DNA of 64,000 nucleotides, taken from Nitratireductor kimnyeongensis. GTDB taxonomy: Bacteria > Pseudomonadota > Alphaproteobacteria > Rhizobiales > Rhizobiaceae. Positions within the stretch are counted from its first letter, which is position 1. Each line of letters opens with the position of its first letter. The stretch spans positions 3,361,001 to 3,425,000 of the forward strand of contig NZ_CP078143.1 in assembly GCF_019891395.1 (NCBI RefSeq), read 5' to 3'. The translations under genes and the position numbers were made by a program. The notes under the pieces were generated by a model, which had not been told where the DNA came from, made no database searches, and saw nothing but the letters and a program-made list of their open reading frames with translations. Positions 48,517 through 57,246 of this stretch are shown here, piece by piece.

Positions 48517-49764
48517 TCAAGCGGGCAGGGGGCTTGCCGAGCGGCGTGCGCGGTAGAGAATGAAAAATGCGATGGCCATATTGCCCAGGTTCCAGGCAAT
48601 CCCGTTTAAGAATGCGGCCTGATAAGAGCCCGTCAGGTCATAAATCCAGCCCGACATCCACCCCCCAAGCGCCATGCCTATAATGGTCGCCATGATCACG
48701 ACGCCCATGCGCTGACCCGCTTCGCGCGCTGGCAGATATTCGCGCACGATGATTGCGTAGCTCGGCACGATGCCGCCCTGCGAGAGCCCGAAGATGAACG
48801 ATACCATGTAGAGCGAAGCGAGGCCGTTAAAGGGGATGTAGAGGAACAATGAAAGGCATTGCAACACTGATCCGATTAACAGCGTTGGCACACCGCCAAT
48901 GCGGTCGGCCAGGAGGCCGGAGATCAGCCGGCTGGCAATGCCTGCGCCCAGCATCAGCGACAGCATCTCCGCGCCGCGTGCTATGTCGAAGCCGAGGTCG
49001 ATGCAATAGGCGACGATATGCACCTGCGGCATCGACATGGCGACACAGCATCCCAACCCGGCAAGCACCAGAAGCCCCTGCAGCGTACGTGGTGAAAGGT
49101 CGATCGGTTTTCGTCCGCCTGGACGCCGTAAATGGGCGGCCGGGATATCGTCGGACTGATTCACATCTGGTCTCGCGCGCATAAGCATGGCCAAGGGCAC
49201 GATGCTGACGATGCAGAAAATGCCGATGCCAAGAAATGTGACCCGCCAGCTCGTGTGTTCCAGCGCAAATTTGATCACGGTCGGCCAGAGGACACCGGAA
49301 AGATAATTGCCGCAGGCGACGGCCGCCACCGCGATGCCGCGCCGCTTCTCGAACCAATGGGAAATGTCCGCCAGAAGCGGACCGAAACAGGCGGAACCGC
49401 CGAGCCCGATCAGCCCCTGCAGGATGACGAATTGCCAGAGTGCAGTCGTGAAGCTGGAGGCGACAAAGCCCGCGCCAAGCATGGCACCCGCGATGGCGAC
49501 GGGCAGCGCCACCCCAATTCTGTCTGCAAACCGCCCAATGAGCACGTTGCCGAGCGCAAAGCCGATCATCGTGCTCGTATAGGGCAGGGACGCTGCTGCC
49601 CGATCGACACCAAATTCCGCCTGGATGGGCGGTAGAACGACCACGAAGGCCCAAAGCCCCACTGTGCCGAACGTACCCAGAAGCAAAGCAATTGTCATCC
49701 GGAACCAGGCATAGGAACCGTCAATCACGGCATCGCTGCCGCTATGGGCGAGGCGCTGTTGCAA
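48517..49764 (-). CDS. MFS transporter
   Basis: The 415-residue product has twelve membrane segments and the MFS loop motif GRFADRIGVALPVA after helix 2, repeated as LADRIGGVPTLLIGSV after helix 8. Family features are closest to the oxalate/monocarboxylate-like branch (VVLPPIQAEFGVDRAAASLPYT, GSACFGPLLADISHWFEKRRGIA). Substrate cannot be called. The gene is monocistronic and divergent from the MerR gene, separated by about 500 bases. Confidence 0.85.
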   Translation of the reverse strand: MQQRLAHSGSDAVIDGSYAWFRMTIALLLGTFGTVGLWAFVVVLPPIQAEFGVDRAAASLPYTSTMIGFALGNVLIGRFADRIGVALPVAIAGAMLGAGFVASSFTTALWQFVILQGLIGLGGSACFGPLLADISHWFEKRRGIAVAAVACGNYLSGVLWPTVIKFALEHTSWRVTFLGIGIFCIVSIVPLAMLMRARPDVNQSDDIPAAHLRRPGGRKPIDLSPRTLQGLLVLAGLGCCVAMSMPQVHIVAYCIDLGFDIARGAEMLSLMLGAGIASRLISGLLADRIGGVPTLLIGSVLQCLSLFLYIPFNGLASLYMVSFIFGLSQGGIVPSYAIIVREYLPAREAGQRMGVVIMATIIGMALGGWMSGWIYDLTGSYQAAFLNGIAWNLGNMAIAFFILYRARRSASPLPA

Positions 49765-50264
49765 GCTGGTCGTCCCCTGTTCGAAATTGTTCTGTCAGCG
49801 CCGGATTCAGCCTGCGCGAACTCGTCTGCTTTCATAGCTCAGCGATACAGCGTCCCGTAGGGCCACGCTCTGTTCTGTGCCTATCCATGTTTGAATGGTC
49901 GAATGGCTTAGAGCCTGGTGTTCGTGGAATCAGCTGAACACGCATGCCTGAATTCGGATCCATGGAGACACAGAGGCGATTGTCGGCCTTGGGGGAAAGC
50001 CGTGAACCCCGAGCGCATCGAGACATCGAGAACTCTCCTCGGCAAAGTCTCCAAACGAGCGGCTCAAGAAATTGACTTTTACGTAAGAACCATGCGACTT
50101 TGCTTTTCCTCGCTGAACGAATGCTCTGGATCGGAGACGCAGCGGGGCGGGCATCGGCAGATCATGATCTACCGCATTACCCGGTAGAAGAAAATGCGGC
50201 ACTCACCATTGGGGCATCGTCCGGCACGGGCGACAGGGGAGCCGTCATCAAAGGGCAGGGCGCG
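49765..50264. other. Intergenic region between MFS and merR genes
   Basis: About 500 bases without a gene I would support. It contains TTGAC (50072-50076) followed by the palindrome TTACGTAA (50079-50086), about 180 bases before the regulator start, likely part of its promoter or operator. Confidence 0.4.
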
Positions 50265-50651
50265 ATGCGCGATTACTACTCCATCACCGAGCTGACGCGT
50301 GAGTTCGGGATTTCCACACGGACGCTGCGATTCTACGAAGATGAAGGGTTGATCAAGCCTGTGCGGCGCGGTCGAACGCGGCTTTACCGGCCGTCTGACC
50401 GGCATCTCGTGCGGCAGATTTTGCGCGGACGCAGTATCGGTTTCTCAATCGCCGAGATTCGCGAGATCATAGAGGTTTACAAGGCGCCGCCCGGAGAGAT
50501 CGGGCAGCTCAAGCTCATGCTGGCTCGAATCTCTGAAAAGCAGCAGGATTTGCGCCAGAAGCGCCGGGACCTTGAAGACACGCTTGAAGAATTGGCGCGG
50601 GCGGAGGAAGCCTGTGTCGAACGCCTGGCCGAGCTCGGCGTGACCACCTGA
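50265..50651 (+). CDS. MerR-family transcriptional regulator
   Basis: The 128-residue protein has an N-terminal winged helix-turn-helix (YYSITELTREFGISTRTLRFYEDEGLI, MerR recognition region), RRGRTRLYRPSDRHLVRQILRG, and a C-terminal coiled coil (about 80-120) for dimerisation, without metal-binding cysteines apart from one near the end. It resembles the LiuR-like branch that controls branched-chain amino acid or fatty acid catabolism, but no such genes are adjacent. The ATG at 50265 was chosen; the frame is open further upstream. Confidence 0.85.
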   Translation: MRDYYSITELTREFGISTRTLRFYEDEGLIKPVRRGRTRLYRPSDRHLVRQILRGRSIGFSIAEIREIIEVYKAPPGEIGQLKLMLARISEKQQDLRQKRRDLEDTLEELARAEEACVERLAELGVTT

Positions 50652-50666
50652 CGGTGGTACGGTCAA

Positions 50667-51143
50667 TCAGAACCAGCGACGTACACGTTTCTGATAATCG
50701 CGATATTTTTTTCCAAACCGCATGGTGAGATGGCGCTCCTCGGGCTCGATCGCAAGCTTCTGTGTCAGGAAACAGGCAAAGGCGAGCAACAGAAGAAACC
50801 ATGGATTTCCCGTCACCAGGGCGATCCCTGCAAGAAGCATTGAATTGCCGAGATAGATAGGGTTTCGGCTGATGGCGAATGGCCCGCTCGTGACCAGGGC
50901 ATCCGCGCCGTGCGTGGGCAAGATGGCCGTTTCCGCCCTGTGGAGGGTCCGCATGGCCTGCACGTCGAGTATCACAAATCCGACGATGAGCAGGCAGCCT
51001 ATCGCAAAAAGTATGTCGGCCAGTGGCGAGCCGAGCCATGTCAACGGATAGAAAATACCCAGCGTCGCCGCAATGGCGATAGCTGACAGATAGATGACCG
51101 GCGGCCATGGAAATCGAGCCGGTTGCTGTTCAGGGTCGTTCAT
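50667..51143 (-). CDS. Isoprenylcysteine carboxyl methyltransferase family protein
   Basis: The 158-residue integral membrane protein has about four helices and the ICMT/PEMT signature: TSGPFAISRNPIYLGNSMLLAGIAL followed by EPEERHLTMRFGKKYRDYQKRVRRWF, which binds S-adenosylmethionine in family members. Its methyl acceptor is unknown; bacterial members often methylate lipids. Its start overlaps the end of the upstream acetyltransferase gene by 14 bases, indicating an operon. Confidence 0.85.
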   Translation of the reverse strand: MNDPEQQPARFPWPPVIYLSAIAIAATLGIFYPLTWLGSPLADILFAIGCLLIVGFVILDVQAMRTLHRAETAILPTHGADALVTSGPFAISRNPIYLGNSMLLAGIALVTGNPWFLLLLAFACFLTQKLAIEPEERHLTMRFGKKYRDYQKRVRRWF

Positions 51144-52128
51144 TCGTAGGATTCCGCTGCGTTAAATCGCTCCCCGTTTCCGCACGCATAGTGCATTCGG
51201 TAGCGATTTGGCTCAAGCGGCTTTGCATCTCTTCTCCCGGTTGACCCGACATGACCAGATCAAGTCGGTCCTCAGCCTCCAGCGTGTCGGTGAAACAGGT
51301 GCAATAGGTAGCGCAAAATTCGGCACCGCGCGTTTCCGCGCACTGGCTCATGCACGCTTGGGTAAAGCGGATATCGGCAGGCACTGCCGTCGGCGGCCAG
51401 AGCTGTGCCAGCACCCAGACGCAAGCAATGAGAACCGGCTGGTGGAGAAGATAGAAGGCGAGGCTATGGCGTCCCGCGAGGGCAAAGGGGGCCTGCCAGT
51501 GAGATGGCTTCAGCAGCGCGATCGAGTGAAGAAAGCCCGTATCTCGTGCAATGCGAGCGGAACCGATACCGGCGATAACGGCACCGAACCATGGAAGCAG
51601 CGGTACATAGTCGTTTGACGGCGGGCGGAAGGTGGAAAGACCGACCCACCAGAGAGCCGGCGCATCGAACAATGGCGCGCTGAACACATGAGGTGCCACG
51701 ACAAGCCCGGCGGCGACCACCAGCAGGAGCCACGCCGGAAAGCGCAGAAAGGCGAGACCGAGCAGGCTAGCCACGGCGATATGATGGAGGATGCCGAAGA
51801 AGATAAAGCCCTGCGGCAATGCGAACCAGGTTGCAGCCGAGATTACGCCGGCAGCCACTGTAATCATGGCCAGGCGTTTCAAGAAACCTGCCCAGCGGAT
51901 GCGTTTCTCGTGGGCAAGAAACAGGCTGACGCCAACCAGAAACAGAAAGGAGGTTGCGATGGCGCGAGCAAAGAGGCGCCATCCGCCGGTCACTGTGGTG
52001 CCCGCATCCATATAGCCAAAGAACTCAAGGTCCCAGCCGAAATGATAGACTGCCATCGCGACGAGTGCGCCGCCGCGCGCAACATCGATAATTTCGATGC
52101 GTGGTTTGCCGGCCGCCTGGTGCCGCAT
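51130..52128 (-). CDS. Heparan-alpha-glucosaminide N-acetyltransferase domain (DUF1624) membrane protein
   Basis: The 332-residue protein has about seven helices with the DUF1624 opening IEIIDVARGGALVAMAVYHFGWDLEFFGY (catalytic-region His), HHIAVASLLGLAFLRFP and the final helix RHSLAFYLLHQPVLIA. It then carries a soluble Cys-rich tail of about 70 residues (ACMSQCAETRGAEFCATYCT...). By family it should transfer acetyl groups across the membrane to a sugar or lipid. It overlaps the following methyltransferase gene, suggesting joint envelope modification. Confidence 0.82.
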   Translation of the reverse strand: MRHQAAGKPRIEIIDVARGGALVAMAVYHFGWDLEFFGYMDAGTTVTGGWRLFARAIATSFLFLVGVSLFLAHEKRIRWAGFLKRLAMITVAAGVISAATWFALPQGFIFFGILHHIAVASLLGLAFLRFPAWLLLVVAAGLVVAPHVFSAPLFDAPALWWVGLSTFRPPSNDYVPLLPWFGAVIAGIGSARIARDTGFLHSIALLKPSHWQAPFALAGRHSLAFYLLHQPVLIACVWVLAQLWPPTAVPADIRFTQACMSQCAETRGAEFCATYCTCFTDTLEAEDRLDLVMSGQPGEEMQSRLSQIATECTMRAETGSDLTQRNPTNERP

Positions 52129-52215
52129 CGTGTGATCGCCCCGGTATAATTATTGTTTTATGTTGTGATTATATTAGTCGGCGCTAAAAGTGGCCGAAAG
52201 ACGGAGAGGTATTCA

Positions 52216-53046
52216 ATGCAGACAGTTGAGGCGAATGGAGCGTCCATCCCGGTCTTGGGAATGGGAACCTGGACTTTGAAGGGACAGACCTGCGCGGAAC
52301 TCGTTTCTCATGCATTGAAGGTTGGATACCGCCACATTGATACCGCTGCCGCCTATGACAATGAGGAAGCTGTGGGCGAAGGTATTCGTGCCTCGGGGGT
52401 CAAGCGGGACGATATTTTTCTGACCACCAAGGTCTGGTGGAAAGACATTGCAGGGGGTGACCTGGAACGTTCCGCCGAAGCGAGCGTGGCGCGGTTGGGC
52501 GTCGATCAGGTCGACCTTCTTTTGATCCATTGGCCGAACCCCGCTATCGACCTCGCTGAAAGCCTGAAGGCCCTGAACCGCGTAAGAGCGAGCGGAGCAG
52601 CTCGGCACATAGGCGTGTCCAATTTCCCGACGGCTCTTCTGGCAGAGGCTGTCCGCCTCTCCGAAGCCCCCCTCGTTGCGAACCAGGTTGAGTATCATCC
52701 ATTTTTGAATCAGGATCGGGTGTATGCCGCGTGCCAAGCTGAGGGTATGGCAATGGTGTCCTATTGCCCATTGGCGCGGGGCGGCGATCTGTTTTCACAA
52801 CCGGAAGTAGCGGGTCCCGCAAAGCGCTATGGCAAGACGCCGGCGCAGATCGTGTTGCGCTGGCATGTGCAGCAGGAAGGCGTGATCGCCATTCCACGGA
52901 CCAGCAATCCAGCACGCTTGGCCGAGAACGCAGATATCTTCGATTTCTTGCTGAGTGACGAGGAGATGCGCGCCGTCTCTGCCCTGCGGCAGAGAGGAAA
53001 CCGGATTTGCGACTATGACTTTTCACCAGTTTGGGACCCGGTTTGA
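52216..53046 (+). CDS. Aldo/keto reductase, DkgB-like
   Basis: The 276-residue NADPH-dependent reductase has a TIM-barrel with VGYRHIDTAAAYDNEEAVGEGI (catalytic Asp and Tyr), FLTTKVWW (Lys), LLLIHWPNP (His) and IPRTSNPARLAEN (NADPH phosphate site). It resembles 2,5-diketo-D-gluconate reductases. The ATG at 52216 was chosen with GGAGAGG upstream; an in-frame start at 52153 would add 21 residues. Physiological substrate unknown. Confidence 0.9.
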   Translation: MQTVEANGASIPVLGMGTWTLKGQTCAELVSHALKVGYRHIDTAAAYDNEEAVGEGIRASGVKRDDIFLTTKVWWKDIAGGDLERSAEASVARLGVDQVDLLLIHWPNPAIDLAESLKALNRVRASGAARHIGVSNFPTALLAEAVRLSEAPLVANQVEYHPFLNQDRVYAACQAEGMAMVSYCPLARGGDLFSQPEVAGPAKRYGKTPAQIVLRWHVQQEGVIAIPRTSNPARLAENADIFDFLLSDEEMRAVSALRQRGNRICDYDFSPVWDPV

Positions 53047-53171
53047 GCCTCTCGCAAGGTGCCAGGTTAACCCTGCGTTAGCTGATGTAACATAGGGTAC
53101 TCACGGTTGTCATAGGTTCCACTCCAGTGTGGTGTCTGACAGTCATGCCTTTGGGGGAAGGTGGACGGCGC

Positions 53172-54248
53172 ATGTTGCAGACTTCAGGCGCCCCGGAGAA
53201 GGGGCCCACCGACATTGCCGGCATGATTGCAGGCTCCATGCGCCGCATGGGGGTGACCGGTCTGCCACGCAATTATGAGATATTTTACGAGGTCTTTACC
53301 GGCTCGAACCGCGATCTCGTACGCGATTTCGAAGCATTGAACGGGCGTCCGACCCAGGACGCCCTGGATAAGCTGGCGGTAAAGTATTTCACGCAGAACA
53401 ACCGGCACGCGATTGTCGAGGACGCGCAGGAGCAGATCGCCACGCGGGCCCAGGAGATTCTGTCGCTGCTTGGCCGCGAACGCAGTTCCCTGGAAAAATT
53501 CGGTGTGATTCTGGACCAGACGTCAAACGGGCTCAACGCGCGCAGCGCCATTCCCCATGACCTCATGCGCAAGATCGTTGGCATTATGGCTGCTGCTACA
53601 GAGACGACGATCGCCCAAGGGCGTCAGATAACCCAGGCCATGGAAGAGAAATCCAGCGAGCTTGAAGAAATGCGCTCGCAGCTCCAAAGGTACAAACGGC
53701 TTGCCGACACGGATCCTTTAACAAGGATCTGGAACCGCCGTGCGTTTGACAAGCGCATGGCCGGCATCTTCGACGAGCAGCGTTCGATCATGTTTCATGC
53801 GTTGATTCTTGCAGACATTGATGGATTCAAGGCGATCAATGATCAATATGGTCATCCGGTCGGCGACAAAATCCTGCAGGGCGTTGCCCAGATTCTCAAG
53901 ACCCAATGCGTGAACGATTGTTTCGTCGCCAGAACTGGCGGGGAGGAATTCGCCATCATCGTGGAAGGTCTTTCCGAGGATGCGACCGTGAAACTGGCTG
54001 ACACGATGCGCCTTGCCGTGGAAAAGGCCGAATTCATCATTGGCTCCGGCACTCGCAAATGCGGGCCCATTCGCATTTCGCTCGGTGTTTGCATGGCGAG
54101 CGATGCCGCCAATGCTGACGAACTCTACGCCAAGACGGACCAGGCGCTTTATGCATCCAAGGTGGATGGGCGCAACCGCGTTACCCTCTTTTCGAGCATT
54201 CCCAAGGGGAAGTTTATGAAGAGCTGGCTGCTCTACAGAAACGATTGA
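53172..54248 (+). CDS. Cytosolic diguanylate cyclase (GGDEF)
   Basis: The 358-residue product has no membrane helix. Residues 1 to about 170 form a mostly helical region (SMRRMGVTGLPRNYEIFYEVF, then a coiled coil SSELEEMRSQLQRYKRL) that presumably mediates dimerisation or sensing, followed by GGDEF: DTDPLTRIWNRRAFDKRM, ILADIDGFKAINDQYGH and GGEEF. Unlike the cyclase at 4503 there is no RxxD inhibition site five residues before GGEEF. The ATG at 53172 was chosen with GGAAGGTGG upstream; the frame opens at 53127. Confidence 0.9.
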   Translation: MLQTSGAPEKGPTDIAGMIAGSMRRMGVTGLPRNYEIFYEVFTGSNRDLVRDFEALNGRPTQDALDKLAVKYFTQNNRHAIVEDAQEQIATRAQEILSLLGRERSSLEKFGVILDQTSNGLNARSAIPHDLMRKIVGIMAAATETTIAQGRQITQAMEEKSSELEEMRSQLQRYKRLADTDPLTRIWNRRAFDKRMAGIFDEQRSIMFHALILADIDGFKAINDQYGHPVGDKILQGVAQILKTQCVNDCFVARTGGEEFAIIVEGLSEDATVKLADTMRLAVEKAEFIIGSGTRKCGPIRISLGVCMASDAANADELYAKTDQALYASKVDGRNRVTLFSSIPKGKFMKSWLLYRND

Positions 54249-54400
54249 TCGCCGATCGTGACGGGATGTATTTTTCTCAACTTCGCATATAGTTTGGCGA
54301 AAACTGCGCCGAATTTTGCCCGATTTGTGGTACACCGGGGCGCAAGGGGCGATGTGCGCGCGATTCACGCCGCAGATATTGAAAAGTGAGGATACGGACT

Positions 54401-55060
54401 ATGTTGAAGAAATCCATCGCAGTTGCGCTCGTGGCAGGTTTTTCTGCCGGCTGCGTGACCAGCACGGATCCCTATACCGGTCAGCAGAAGATCTCGAACA
54501 CGGCCGGCGGAGCTGCGCTTGGTGCGCTGGCTGGTGCAGGCGTTGGACTTCTTGCCGGTGGCGACGATCGCCGCAACGCGCTGATTGGCGCAGGCATTGG
54601 CGCGTTGGCCGGTGGCGCGGTCGGCTCCTACATGGATCAGCAGGAAGCGCAGTTGCGTGGCCAGCTGCAGGGCACGGGCGTAAGCGTCACCCGCCAGGGC
54701 GACTACATCATCCTCAACATGCCTTCCAACATCACCTTCGCAACCGATTCGGCCAACATTCAGCCGGCCTTCTATTCCACGCTGAATTCCGTCGCTTTGG
54801 TCCTCCAGAAGTACAATCGCACGCTGGTGGACGTTTTTGGTCATACCGATTCCACGGGCGACGCGAATTACAATCTGGAGCTTTCGCAGCGGCGCGCGGG
54901 CGCTGTCGCAAACTACCTCATCGGTCAGGGCAACAGCAGCCAGCGTTTTGCGATTATCGGTCAGGGCGAGTCCCAGCCGATCGCCTCAAACGCCACGCCG
55001 GAAGGTCGTGCGGAGAACCGGCGTGTGGAGATCAAGCTGTCGCCGCTTACCGGCGCCTGA
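54401..55060 (+). CDS. OmpA-family outer-membrane lipoprotein (YiaD-like)
   Basis: The 219-residue precursor has a lipoprotein signal peptide (MLKKSIAVALVAGFSAGC, lipid Cys at 18), a glycine-zipper region (about 35-85, GGAALGALAGAGVGLLAGG and GAGIGALAGGAVGSYMD) and a C-terminal peptidoglycan-binding OmpA domain (about 110-215) with FGHTDSTGDANYNLELSQRRA and GRAENRRVEIKL. It probably anchors the outer membrane to the cell wall. A bidirectional terminator follows. Confidence 0.93.
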   Translation: MLKKSIAVALVAGFSAGCVTSTDPYTGQQKISNTAGGAALGALAGAGVGLLAGGDDRRNALIGAGIGALAGGAVGSYMDQQEAQLRGQLQGTGVSVTRQGDYIILNMPSNITFATDSANIQPAFYSTLNSVALVLQKYNRTLVDVFGHTDSTGDANYNLELSQRRAGAVANYLIGQGNSSQRFAIIGQGESQPIASNATPEGRAENRRVEIKLSPLTGA

Positions 55061-55082
55061 TCCCTCCCGCATTCTGCAAAAT

Positions 55083-55114
55083 AAAAAGCCGCCGGCGTTC
55101 GCTGGCGGCTTTTT
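55083..55114. terminator. Bidirectional terminator
   Basis: AGCCGCC (55087-55093) and GGCGGCT (55104-55110) with A and T runs on both sides lie between the convergent OmpA-like and psuG genes and can end both transcripts. Confidence 0.85.
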
Positions 55115-55128
55115 CATTGCGGGCCATG

Positions 55129-56046
55129 CTATCCGGCGGCCATCGCTTTGGCGATGCCAGCCGCCAGCCGCGCATTGTTCTTAACCAACGCGATATTGGT
55201 CACGAGGCTTGCCCCGTCTGTCAGTTCCAGAATCCGGGCCAGAAGGAACGGTGTCACATCCTTGCCTGAAATGCCTTTTTCTTCGGCTTCGCCTTGAGCC
55301 GTCAGAATATATCCAGCCATCACATCCGCGGCGATTTCGTCCTCTGCGGGGACCGGATTGGCAATCAGCATGCCGCCATCGATGCCAAGCGCCATGCGGG
55401 TCGCCTGAAAGCGCGCGATTGCCTCTGCGCTGTCAAGACGCAATGGAGCGGGGTAGGGCGAATGGCGCGACCAGAAGGCTGGCACTGTGTCAGTGCCATA
55501 GGTGACCACTGGAACGCCACGGGTTTCCAGCACCTCCAGCGTCTTCTCGGTGTCGAGGATCGCCTTCGGCCCCGCAGAAACGACGATGACGGGCGTCCGC
55601 GCCAGTTCGTCAAGATCGGCCGAGATATCGAAACTCGTCTCCGCGCCCTTGTGTACCCCACCGATGCCGCCTGTGGCGAAAACGGCTATCCCAGCCATGT
55701 GCGCGGCGATCATCGTCGCGGCCACGGTCGTGCCACCGCTTTTCCCCTCGGCGATGGCGAAGGCCAGATCTGCGCGCGAAAGCTTCATCGGATCCTTCGT
55801 CTGCGCCAAGGCTTGGCGCTCCTGATCCGACAGACCAATCTTCAGCCGCCCGTCGACCACTGCAATCGTAGCTGGGATGGCGCCTTCCTCGCGGATCAGT
55901 GCTTCCACGTCCCCGGCCATCTCGTTGTTGCGCGGCCAGGGCATGCCATGGGTGATGATGGTGCTCTCCAGCGCCACCACCGGCTTGCCTTCGGCAAGGG
56001 CTTCGGCGACCGGCGCATGGACATCGATAATGTTGTTGGAACGCAC
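55129..56046 (-). CDS. psuG: Pseudouridine-5'-phosphate glycosidase
   Basis: PsuG splits pseudouridine 5'-phosphate into ribose 5-phosphate and uracil. The 305-residue product contains VALESTIITHGMPWPRNNEMA, SGGTTVAATMIAAHMAGIAVFATGGIGGVH and PVVTYGTDTVPAFW, all typical, with metal and ribose-site residues. A GTG start at 56046 is inferred from AAGGAG upstream and from family length. It follows the kinase gene by 13 bases, so the two form a pseudouridine breakdown operon. Confidence 0.94.
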   Translation of the reverse strand: MRSNNIIDVHAPVAEALAEGKPVVALESTIITHGMPWPRNNEMAGDVEALIREEGAIPATIAVVDGRLKIGLSDQERQALAQTKDPMKLSRADLAFAIAEGKSGGTTVAATMIAAHMAGIAVFATGGIGGVHKGAETSFDISADLDELARTPVIVVSAGPKAILDTEKTLEVLETRGVPVVTYGTDTVPAFWSRHSPYPAPLRLDSAEAIARFQATRMALGIDGGMLIANPVPAEDEIAADVMAGYILTAQGEAEEKGISGKDVTPFLLARILELTDGASLVTNIALVKNNARLAAGIAKAMAAG

Positions 56047-56059
56047 GGGAGGAACTCCT

Positions 56060-57010
56060 TTATGAAACACGACGCGGGGCGGGCACCCGCGCGAGCGCCG
56101 CATCGAAGGCGCTAATATCGAATTCGGGCGCTGCCGAGGCAGAGCCAACGGCAAGTCCGGACGCGGCCACGCCCTCGCGCACCGCTTCCTGCAGGGGCAG
56201 GCCACGCATGAGCGCCGCAACACTTGCACCAGCCAGCGCGTCGCCGGCGCCAGTCACATCCACCACAGTTTCCGCGCGTGGCGGGTCAATTCGCCACTGG
56301 TTCTCGGGTGTAAAGACCGTGACGGCCTCGCCGCCTTCGGTGATGACGCCCGCGCCTAAGCCTGAAACCTGAAGCGTCTTTACAGCCTCCAGGATGGGAC
56401 CTCCGGATGGAAGCCCGGCAAGCGCGCGCGCCTCCCGCGCATTCATGAAGAGCGCAGAGAGTTGGGAAAAATGGGAAATCAGCCGTCCGGCCTTCGCCGG
56501 CGAGACCGCAATTGCATGAAGGGATGCCGCTCCACGGATAGAGACCAACTGCGTCAGCGCTTCCGGGGGGAGATTGGCATCGCAGAGTATGGCATCGGCC
56601 GCAGCCGCAGCCTGCCGCATTTTCGAGCGCCGCAACTGCTTGGCGAATGCCGTATCGTAGAGCGTCATGTCCGCAAGACCGGTGATAAGCTCTCCATCAT
56701 GATCGAGAATCGCCGTGTAGCTCGGTGTCATGCGGTCGAGGAAAGTCGCCGAGAGGTCTTCGAACCCCGCTTCCTCAATGGCGCGTGCCACCGTCTCGCC
56801 CGCCGCGTCCCCGCCACGCAGGGAAAGGAGCGATACGGCCATACCGCGCCGGCCTGCCATGCGCGCGGCATTGAATATGCCCCCGCCGACGTCTTCGCGC
56901 ATGCGTCCAGGGTTGGACGTGGCTGGAATATGTGCAGCGTCCAGCCGCCCACGGCGGTCCATGTGAGCGCCACCGACGGCAAGCAGGCAAGGTCGGTTAC
57001 TGGCGTTCAT
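56060..57010 (-). CDS. psuK: PfkB-family pseudouridine kinase
   Basis: The 316-residue product is a ribokinase-like sugar/nucleoside kinase. It has RMREDVGGGIFNAARM (substrate loop) and the PfkB C-terminal signature DVTGAGDALAGASVAALM with the catalytic Asp. Coupling to psuG supports pseudouridine kinase as its role. The ATG at 57010 follows GGAAAGAGTGCCT; a GTG at 57016 is an alternative. The promoter faces recA. Confidence 0.88.
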   Translation of the reverse strand: MNASNRPCLLAVGGAHMDRRGRLDAAHIPATSNPGRMREDVGGGIFNAARMAGRRGMAVSLLSLRGGDAAGETVARAIEEAGFEDLSATFLDRMTPSYTAILDHDGELITGLADMTLYDTAFAKQLRRSKMRQAAAAADAILCDANLPPEALTQLVSIRGAASLHAIAVSPAKAGRLISHFSQLSALFMNAREARALAGLPSGGPILEAVKTLQVSGLGAGVITEGGEAVTVFTPENQWRIDPPRAETVVDVTGAGDALAGASVAALMRGLPLQEAVREGVAASGLAVGSASAAPEFDISAFDAALARVPAPRRVS

Positions 57011-57106
57011 AGGCACTCTTTCCGAATCGCCCAGCGCAGGAATGTTCCTCCGCTCTGATGCTTAGAGGGTGGCAAGCGCAATGGAGCGATGATCGTGATC
57101 ATGAAT

Positions 57107-57121
57107 GTACAAAAAAAGAAC
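57107..57121. promoter_or_regulatory. Second LexA-like site in the psuK-recA region
   Basis: GTAC-N7-GAAC (57107-57121) matches GAAC-N7-GAAC at seven of eight positions. It lies about 100 bases upstream of psuK and 126 bases upstream of recA. Function unproven. Confidence 0.35.
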
Positions 57122-57161
57122 AAAATTGATTTATCGATGTTTTTCAGTGGCATAAAGCCTA

Positions 57162-57190
57162 TTGCGAAAATGGAACAAAAAGGGTACATA
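57162..57190 (+). promoter_or_regulatory. recA promoter with LexA box
   Basis: TTGCGA (57162-57167) and TACATA (57185-57190) are 17 bases apart. The operator GAAC-N7-GTAC (57173-57187) overlaps them and matches the alphaproteobacterial SOS box with one changed base, fitting LexA repression of recA. Confidence 0.6.
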
Positions 57191-57246
57191 TAGCTATCGC
57201 GGATTTGGCGGAACCGCCTCCATTGACCTCGAAGGGGTGTTGTATC

